Part shown: positions 1-3,877 of the stretch, piece by piece
Layout of the letters: every line of letters begins with the position of its first letter
Numbering within the stretch: the first letter of the stretch is position 1
Assembly: GCA_964354445.1 (NCBI GenBank)
Contig: CAYGZT010000021.1
Location: 1 to 6,386, forward strand
Origin: CAYGZT01 sp964354445
Lineage (GTDB): Bacteria > Patescibacteriota > Minisyncoccia > UBA6257 > JAGOQP01
Direction: 5' to 3'
DNA length: 6,386 nucleotides
The notes under the pieces: generated by a model
Told to the model about the DNA's origin: nothing
The model's database searches: none
Seen by the model: only the letters and a program-made list of their open reading frames with translations
Program-made: the position numbers and the translations under genes

Positions 1-39
1 ATGGTAGTATGTACCGGAGGTGTGTAACGTCGGAAAAAC

Positions 40-303
40 ATGGAAAAAGAATTCACCGCCGAGGAAGCAAAACAAGTTGGCGATGCCATCGGCGTAAATT
101 GGGAGGAGGTCCCCATTGAAGAATTCCGAATGGGACTTGGAGTTGAACTGGAGCACGGCACCCGTTTTGAGCAGGCAAATGTTACTAACGACGACATGGC
201 AATGACCGCCAAAATCGCCTTGGCGCATCTTTTAGAATTTCCAGACTACTATACGCGTCTTGATGGGATGGAACGGGAAGCCGAGAGACGCTGGAAGAGA
301 TAG
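40..303 (+). CDS. DUF5661-type small protein
   Basis: An 87-residue acidic soluble protein with no signal peptide or membrane segment. It resembles the DUF5661 family in the central run MGLGVELEHGTRF (about residues 31-43), followed by NVTNDDMAMTAKIALAHLLEFPDYYTRL (about 47-74); I recognise this pattern from memory and not from a search. The family's function is not known, so none is assigned. The start is ATG 40, because an in-frame TAA lies at 25-27. A good GGAGGT sits at 16-21, but its 18 nt distance from the ATG is too long for a normal Shine-Dalgarno, and nearer the start there is only a weak GGAAAA. The gene ends 5 nt before nth, so the two are probably co-transcribed, which is the only hint about its role. 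Confidence 0.8.
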   Translation: MEKEFTAEEAKQVGDAIGVNWEEVPIEEFRMGLGVELEHGTRFEQANVTNDDMAMTAKIALAHLLEFPDYYTRLDGMEREAERRWKR

Positions 304-308
304 AACAT

Positions 309-992
309 ATGAGGGAGCAAAAAGAAAGTCGTAATGTCTCCCGACGCGAAACGCGGGCGCTTCGCATAGCGCAAGAACTCAAAAGAATCTTCCCCGGCAC
401 AACTCACACCGCACTTTCATACCGCTCTCCGTGGGAACTTGTGGTCGCGGTAATTTTGTCTGCGCAGTGCACCGACAAAAAAGTCAACGAGGTCACCCAA
501 AAACTTTTCAGAAAATACCGTTCTCTCAAAGATTATGTACATGCTGGCCAAAAAGCATTCGAACAGGATATCAGGTCAACCGGATTCTACCGGAACAAAG
601 CAAAAAACATCCTTGCAGCGGCACGGCTTTTGCAGAAGGAGTTTAGAGAGAAAGTTCCGCGAACCATGTACGAATTGATGCAGCTTCCGGGTGTTGCCCG
701 AAAAACCGCAAACGTGGTGTTGGGAAACCTGTACGACACCGTAGAGGGGATTGCTGTGGATACGCATGTGCGGCGATTTGCGCTTAAATTTGACCTCTCT
801 GACTCTCGCGATCCAAACAAAATTGAACAGGACCTGATGAGACTGCTTCCCAAAAAAGAGTGGTTTAATTTCAGCAATCGCCTTATCGAGTACGGTCGCC
901 AGATATGCCCCGCGCGCAAGCACGATTGTACGCATCATCCGCTCACCGTGCTTTGGCCATCGGCAGCACACCGCTGGCCGAGTGCAAAATGA
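309..992 (+). CDS. nth: endonuclease III (DNA glycosylase/AP lyase), incomplete Fe-S cluster motif
   Basis: A 227-residue HhH-GPD base-excision repair enzyme that removes oxidised pyrimidines from DNA and cuts at the abasic site. The family motif LSAQCTDKKVN is at residues 50-60. The helix-hairpin-helix LPGVARKTANVVL at 126-138 carries the presumed catalytic Lys132, and VDTHVRR at 150-156 carries the catalytic Asp151 (equivalent to E. coli Lys120 and Asp138). The C-terminus is odd. The E. coli enzyme holds a 4Fe-4S cluster by C-x6-C-x2-C-x5-C; here Cys200 and Cys207 match the first two positions, but the third is His210 and the fourth Trp216, and the protein ends at 227 with no more cysteines. 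The cluster is therefore probably absent or altered. Start ATG 309 lies 5 nt after the preceding stop, with a weak GGAAGAG about 9 nt upstream. The length is near normal (E. coli 211). Confidence 0.95.
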   Translation: MREQKESRNVSRRETRALRIAQELKRIFPGTTHTALSYRSPWELVVAVILSAQCTDKKVNEVTQKLFRKYRSLKDYVHAGQKAFEQDIRSTGFYRNKAKNILAAARLLQKEFREKVPRTMYELMQLPGVARKTANVVLGNLYDTVEGIAVDTHVRRFALKFDLSDSRDPNKIEQDLMRLLPKKEWFNFSNRLIEYGRQICPARKHDCTHHPLTVLWPSAAHRWPSAK

Positions 993-998
993 TATACT
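990..998 (+). promoter_or_regulatory. extended -10 promoter overlapping the nth stop codon
   Basis: The bases TGATATACT form an extended -10 element (TGn followed by TATACT, 5 of 6 to TATAAT). Its first three bases are also the nth stop codon TGA. I see no -35 box at 16-18 bp, which is usual for extended -10 promoters. Counting 7 nt from the end of the hexamer puts transcription start at about 1005, the A of the next gene's ATG, which predicts a leaderless mRNA. There is no Shine-Dalgarno before that ATG, consistent with this. The call is by eye; the start site is inferred. Confidence 0.5.
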
Positions 999-1004
999 AT
1001 AGAT

Positions 1005-1520
1005 ATGGCAGGGATCCAAAGAACGAAGGTGGCATCGGTGCTCGTTAGAAATTTTGTTTTTGGAGCGGAAGACGGTTTGGTATCAACCGTTGGATTGCTG
1101 TCGGGTATCGCGATTGCGGGTGTATCTCGCACCAACATCATTCTAACCGGTATTGTTCTTGTGTTTGTCGAAGCGTTCTCCATGGGAATAGCCAGTGAGC
1201 TTTCCGAACATTCGGCCGAGGAATACGAACAGCACCACGAGGTGGGGGAGCACATCCCGGTTCTTGGAGGTTTGGTGATGTTTATTTCTTATGTAGTGTT
1301 TGGGTTTATTCCCCTCGTTCCATATCTTTTTGCAGGAGGTGTGACGTCACTGCGATATTCCATCAGTATCTCTCTGGTTACGCTGTTTGCACTGGGAATC
1401 CTGAGTGCGAAATTGAGTGGAACAAAACTGTTTCGTCATGGAATTGTCATGACCATTATGGGGGGAGCGGCAATTGTCATCGGTGTGGCGATAGGATCTC
1501 TTATCAACATCGGAGGCTGA
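1005..1520 (+). CDS. VIT1/CCC1-family metal (Fe2+/Mn2+) transporter, short form
   Basis: A 171-residue integral membrane protein of the VIT1/CCC1 family, which moves Fe2+ or Mn2+ across membranes, usually by exchange with protons. The family signature FVFGAEDGLVSTVGLLSGIA spans residues 17-36 and includes Asp23, in the position of a conserved transport Asp. Five hydrophobic spans are visible, at about 24-40, 44-64, 86-109, 117-136 and 146-168. Plant VIT1 has a large Glu-rich cytosolic domain between spans 2 and 3. Here that region is only a linker at about 66-84, rich in Glu (68, 72, 73, 75, 79, 82) and His (69, 77, 78, 83). Start ATG 1005 lies 12 nt after the nth stop and has no Shine-Dalgarno, but a TATACT ends 6 nt before it. 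Family assignment is firm; substrate and direction cannot be read from sequence. Confidence 0.88.
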   Translation: MAGIQRTKVASVLVRNFVFGAEDGLVSTVGLLSGIAIAGVSRTNIILTGIVLVFVEAFSMGIASELSEHSAEEYEQHHEVGEHIPVLGGLVMFISYVVFGFIPLVPYLFAGGVTSLRYSISISLVTLFALGILSAKLSGTKLFRHGIVMTIMGGAAIVIGVAIGSLINIGG

Positions 1521-1535
1521 CAAGTCAGGCTTTTT
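1514..1535 (+). terminator. possible weak intrinsic terminator after the transporter gene
   Basis: A short hairpin begins at the end of the VIT-family gene: CTGA (1517-1520) pairs with TCAG (1525-1528) around the loop CAAG. After one G-G mismatch, two more pairs (1515 with 1530, 1514 with 1531) extend it. It is followed by TTTTT at 1531-1535. The location, at the stop codon and before the longest intergenic gap, fits a Rho-independent terminator, but the stem is short and leaky termination is likely. Confidence 0.35.
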
Positions 1536-1649
1536 GTAAGGAAAGAGTTCTGCACCCGCCGCCAGTTCAATCTATCTCTGATTCTTTCAAGAAGGGCTTT
1601 ATTGTCTTTCGTATGATTGTCGCGCCCTGTTCTTGACTCTGGAAAACGG

Positions 1650-1655
1650 TATAAT
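1650..1655 (+). promoter_or_regulatory. consensus -10 box TATAAT before sodA
   Basis: A perfect TATAAT lies 12 nt before the chosen sodA start. The predicted transcription start is about 1662, giving a leader of only about 6 nt. No -35 box occurs at 16-18 bp spacing and there is no TGn extension. A TTGACT at 1633-1638 is only 11 bp upstream, too close for a normal sigma-70 promoter. The surrounding intergenic sequence 1536-1649 shows no other structure that I can support. Confidence 0.5.
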
Positions 1656-1657
1656 AT

Positions 1658-1661
1658 GGAG
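1658..1661 (+). promoter_or_regulatory. candidate ribosome binding site GGAG for sodA
   Basis: GGAG lies 6 nt before ATG 1668, ordinary Shine-Dalgarno spacing. It favours 1668 over the in-frame ATG at 1656, which overlaps this site and follows directly on the TATAAT. If transcription starts at about 1662, as that TATAAT predicts, this site would lie outside the mRNA and could serve only transcripts that read through from upstream. Confidence 0.45.
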
Positions 1662-1667
1662 CAACTT

Positions 1668-2291
1668 ATGAAACATCAACTTTCTCCTCTGCCGTATCCG
1701 TACGACGCGCTTGAGCCCTACATTGATGCGCGCACCATGGAACTGCATCACTCCAAACACCATCAGACATACGCCGACAAGTTCAACGCGGCGCTGGGAA
1801 AACATCCCGAGTTGTTCGATAAAACGCCGGAGGAATTACTCTCCGATCTTTCCAGCATATCCGATGACATCAAAGGAACGGTGCAAAATAATGGAGGAGG
1901 ATACGTCAATCACAATCTTTTCTGGAGCATCATGAAGCCCGGCGGCGGAGGGGTTCCTGTCGGCATACTTGCCGATGAAATCAACAAAACATTCGGAAGC
2001 TTCGAGGAATTCAAAAAACGATTCAGAGAAACGGCACTGGGACACTTCGGGAGCGGCTGGGTGTGGCTTGTGTGGGATCCGTCCCAAAACCGTGTGGAAG
2101 TTTTTTCGCTCCCCAACCAGGATTCGCCGCTTTCGAGCAACAAGATGCCGTTGCTGACATTGGATGTGTGGGAACACGCGTACTATCTCAAATATCAGAA
2201 CCGCCGCGCGGAGTATATAGAAGCGTGGTGGAATGTCGCCGGCTGGGATGCCGTCGGAGAACGTTTTGCGGAAGCTCATTCCGGCAGGTAG
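1668..2291 (+). CDS. sodA: superoxide dismutase, Mn-type
   Basis: A 207-residue cytoplasmic enzyme of the Fe/Mn superoxide dismutase family, which converts superoxide to hydrogen peroxide and oxygen. From ATG 1668 the protein opens MKHQLSPLPYPYDALEPYID, the usual family start. All four metal ligands are present: His27 (MELHHSKHHQTY, 24-35), His82 (in YVNHNLFW), and Asp166 and His170 (DVWEHAYY). The second-shell Tyr35 is also there. Gly78 and Gln151 (in the NQDSP run) are the pattern of Mn enzymes; Fe enzymes have Gln at the first position and Ala or His at the second. Exact metal use still cannot be proven by sequence. Upstream in-frame starts at 1656 (ATG) and 1617 (TTG) would add 4 or 17 residues unlike the family. 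No signal peptide is seen. The gene has its own -10 box and stands apart from the transporter gene. Confidence 0.96.
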   Translation: MKHQLSPLPYPYDALEPYIDARTMELHHSKHHQTYADKFNAALGKHPELFDKTPEELLSDLSSISDDIKGTVQNNGGGYVNHNLFWSIMKPGGGGVPVGILADEINKTFGSFEEFKKRFRETALGHFGSGWVWLVWDPSQNRVEVFSLPNQDSPLSSNKMPLLTLDVWEHAYYLKYQNRRAEYIEAWWNVAGWDAVGERFAEAHSGR

Positions 2292-2317
2292 ACAAGGTGG
2301 ATAGCGCGGCATACCAT
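2289..2317 (+). promoter_or_regulatory. promoter overlapping the sodA stop codon
   Basis: TAGACA (2289-2294, 5 of 6 to TTGACA) is separated by exactly 17 bp from TACCAT (2312-2317, 4 of 6 to TATAAT). The -35 box includes the sodA stop TAG. Transcription is predicted to start about 7 nt after the -10 box, at 2324, which is the A of the ATG of the small membrane protein, again suggesting a leaderless mRNA. It would serve the small gene, the MGMT gene and alr. This is a by-eye prediction. Confidence 0.4.
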
Positions 2318-2323
2318 AACAAC

Positions 2324-2443
2324 ATGCGCTCTATCTCTAAAGCAAAAGCCCTGTTGTATGCACTACTGGCGCTCGCAATCATCATCGCAGGCATATTGTT
2401 GTTTACTCAAAAAGTTGGCGGGTTACCTTTCTTGACTCAATGA
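2324..2443 (+). CDS. small single-span membrane protein, 39 residues
   Basis: A 39-residue hypothetical protein that I do not recognise. It begins MRSISKAKALLYALLALAII: a short Arg/Lys-rich N-terminus (Arg2, Lys6, Lys8), a hydrophobic helix of about 18 residues (10-27), then a short polar tail from Thr28 to Gln39. The charge pattern suggests the N-terminus stays in the cytoplasm. There is no lipobox or obvious signal peptidase site, so it is more likely a membrane-anchored microprotein than a secreted one. Its stop TGA overlaps the next gene's ATG as ATGA (2440-2443), implying translational coupling with the MGMT gene. There is no Shine-Dalgarno, but a promoter-like element ends 6 nt upstream. 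The coupling and clean membrane helix make it a plausible gene, though one this short could be spurious. Confidence 0.55.
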   Translation: MRSISKAKALLYALLALAIIIAGILLFTQKVGGLPFLTQ

Positions 2444-2700
2444 TTTCTTTTACGGAGCGGGTATACGCCGCAACAAGAAAAATTTCCAAAGGGCAGACAC
2501 GCACGTATAAAGAGATTGCGCGTGCGGCAGGCAAGCCGCGAGCATGGCGAGCGGTCGGAAACATTCTCAATAAAAACCGTGATGCCCGTGTACCGTGTCA
2601 CCGCGTTATCCGCTCTGACGGGACAGCCGGAGGATATGCGCGCGGAACGAGAGCAAAGATGAAACGGCTTGCTGCCGAAGGCGTTTACGTCAAACCATAG
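2440..2700 (+). CDS. MGMT-family alkylated-DNA repair protein, C-terminal domain only
   Basis: An 86-residue protein made solely of the DNA-binding and active-site domain of O6-alkylguanine-DNA alkyltransferases (Ogt/MGMT). The active-site motif PCHRV is at residues 52-56 with acceptor Cys53. The helix-turn-helix region TYKEIARAAGKPRAWRAVG (22-40) includes the arginine finger Arg37, and Asn46 and GGYARGT (64-70) match conserved positions. Full-length relatives have an extra N-terminal domain that is missing here. Alkyltransferase-like proteins have Trp in place of the cysteine; since Cys53 is kept, direct suicidal transfer of the alkyl group is possible, as is a role in flagging lesions for excision repair. 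It starts inside the preceding small gene (ATGA overlap) and ends 3 nt before alr. There is no Shine-Dalgarno, which fits translational coupling. Confidence 0.9.
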   Translation: MISFTERVYAATRKISKGQTRTYKEIARAAGKPRAWRAVGNILNKNRDARVPCHRVIRSDGTAGGYARGTRAKMKRLAAEGVYVKP

Positions 2701-2703
2701 CAT

Positions 2704-3858
2704 ATGTATCTTCTCAACCTTTTGAGAAGCTGGCGGCGGCTGTTTGCAAATCCTGCCGATCACCTGTTGCGGCTGGAAATCAGTCGTGCTGCGTTCGAAC
2801 ATAATATCAGACAGTTTCGTCGGCTTTTTCCGAAACATCAGCTGGCGGCGGTGCTTAAGAGCAACGCGTATGGGCATGGGCTCATAGAGATCGGGCGGTT
2901 GTGCGATGCACTACAAAACATCTCCCTGCTTGTGGTAGACAGCATTATCGAAGCCCGTCTGCTTCGAGATTCTGGCGTCAAAAAGCCGCTTTTGATTTTG
3001 GGACACGTGCCGTTCGCGATTACCGCATCACTGAAACGCCTGAGGGCAACCGCGCTGACGGTTAATTCACTTGCCCAAGCCCGCTTTCTTGCGCGTACCA
3101 TCCGTTTTCCCCTTACGATTCATATAAAGACGGATACCGGTATGCACCGGCAAGGCGTCCTCGTGCATGAGCTTGAAGAAACACTGAATGTGCTCAAGAC
3201 CAATCCGGCACTGAGCATCGGAGGGCTTTTGTCGCACCTTGCCGATGCGGATAATCCCACAAATCCTGAGCCGACCCACCGCCAGCTATCGCTTTGGGAT
3301 AACGCCGTGGTGACATTTCTTCGGCACGTTCCCGAAGGAGAACTGCACTACTCGGCAACCGCCGGGACAGAATATATTCAGAAAAGGAAAAGCACTCTAA
3401 TACGAGCCGGCATTGGTTTATACGGATTTGATACGTCGGTGCGCAAGCATCTTGCCGTCAAACCGGTGCTTTCTCTGTGGGCAAAAATTGTTAACGTAAA
3501 AACAATCTCTCGAGAAGACCACATCGGCTATAATTTTACCTTCACTGCACCGCAGCAGATGACTATTGCGGTCATTCCGTGCGGCTACTATGAAGCGCTA
3601 CCGCGTGCACTGAGCAATAAAGGGTACGTATACGGAAACGACGTTCCGCTTAAAATCGTCGGAACAGTCAGCATGAATCTGACGACGGTCGACGTGTCTT
3701 CTTTGTCACAACCGCCCGTGTTGGAAGATGAAATCGAAGTTCTCTCAAACAATCCACAACGGCTCAACTCGGTGGAAAACGTCGCCCGTCTTGCCAACAC
3801 CATTCCGTATGAGATTCTCGTTCACATCGCCCCCGCGATAAAAAGGGTGGTAGTGTAA
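2704..3858 (+). CDS. alr: alanine racemase
   Basis: A 384-residue PLP-dependent enzyme that interconverts L- and D-alanine, supplying D-Ala for peptidoglycan. The N-terminal barrel has the PLP lysine Lys52 in AVLKSNAYGHG (49-59). KTDTGMHRQG (142-151) carries the usual Lys142 and Arg149. SHLADAD is at 177-183, and RAGIGLYG (234-241) has the Arg that contacts the PLP ring nitrogen. The C-terminal domain supplies the second catalytic base Tyr276 (HIGYNFTFTA) and Tyr369 (IPYE). The usual SMD motif after the barrel is SMN here, with Asn325 for Asp; the core residues are otherwise intact, so activity is expected. About 20 residues (MYLLNLLRSWRRLFANPADH) precede the normal family start and are weakly hydrophobic. 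The gene starts 3 nt after the MGMT stop with no Shine-Dalgarno, so it is probably the last gene of that short operon. Confidence 0.95.
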   Translation: MYLLNLLRSWRRLFANPADHLLRLEISRAAFEHNIRQFRRLFPKHQLAAVLKSNAYGHGLIEIGRLCDALQNISLLVVDSIIEARLLRDSGVKKPLLILGHVPFAITASLKRLRATALTVNSLAQARFLARTIRFPLTIHIKTDTGMHRQGVLVHELEETLNVLKTNPALSIGGLLSHLADADNPTNPEPTHRQLSLWDNAVVTFLRHVPEGELHYSATAGTEYIQKRKSTLIRAGIGLYGFDTSVRKHLAVKPVLSLWAKIVNVKTISREDHIGYNFTFTAPQQMTIAVIPCGYYEALPRALSNKGYVYGNDVPLKIVGTVSMNLTTVDVSSLSQPPVLEDEIEVLSNNPQRLNSVENVARLANTIPYEILVHIAPAIKRVVV

Positions 3859-3868
3859 TAGATACACT
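3852..3868 (+). repeat. 6-bp inverted repeat between alr and dnaG
   Basis: AGTGTA (3852-3857) and TACACT (3863-3868) are perfect inverted copies around the 5-base loop ATAGA. The left arm covers the end of alr, including part of its stop codon; the right arm ends 9 nt before the dnaG ATG. No T-run follows, so it is not a typical terminator. It could be a small operator or hairpin near the dnaG start, and TACACT is also a weak -10 match (4 of 6). A 6-bp stem can easily arise by chance. Confidence 0.3.
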
Positions 3869-3877
3869 GATGTTCTT

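Noticed and set aside
1..27. The window opens with ATG and reads eight codons to TAA at 25-27.
   Set aside because: It could be the tail of an upstream gene or chance; eight codons cannot support a call.
576..1019. A 147-codon open frame on the - strand.
   Set aside because: It lies opposite nth, whose catalytic motifs are intact on the + strand; the - strand product has no recognisable motif.
1521..1645. A protein-looking - strand frame through the transporter-sodA intergenic gap.
   Set aside because: I found no start with a ribosome site, no recognised motif, and the frame runs into both flanking genes; open reading over this length is expected by chance.
1633..1655. TTGACT and TATAAT as one promoter before sodA.
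   Set aside because: The spacer is only 11 bp, too short for a sigma-70 promoter; I kept only the -10 box.
1617..1667. An upstream TTG (1617) or ATG (1656) start for sodA.
   Set aside because: The extra residues are not family-like, the TATAAT at 1650-1655 would fall inside the gene, and ATG 1668 has GGAG at good spacing and the typical N-terminus.
1836..2312. A 158-codon open frame on the - strand opposite sodA.
   Set aside because: sodA is unmistakable on the + strand and the antisense product has no family features; it is a coding shadow.
2063..2323. Extending the small membrane protein upstream to make a 126-residue protein.
   Set aside because: The extension lies wholly in an alternative frame of sodA and is Arg/Cys-rich shadow sequence; the hydrophobic protein begins naturally at ATG 2324.
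1630..2438. The 10-mer TTCTTGACTC occurs at 1630-1639 and again at 2429-2438, each shortly before a gene start.
   Set aside because: Pairs of identical 10-mers are expected by chance in a window of this size, and neither copy has a -10 box at 16-18 bp.
3664..3687. Asn325 in place of the usual Asp in the Alr SMD motif as a sign of a dead enzyme.
   Set aside because: The PLP lysine, catalytic tyrosine and other active-site residues are all present, and I believe SMN occurs in other CPR racemases, so loss of function is not supported.
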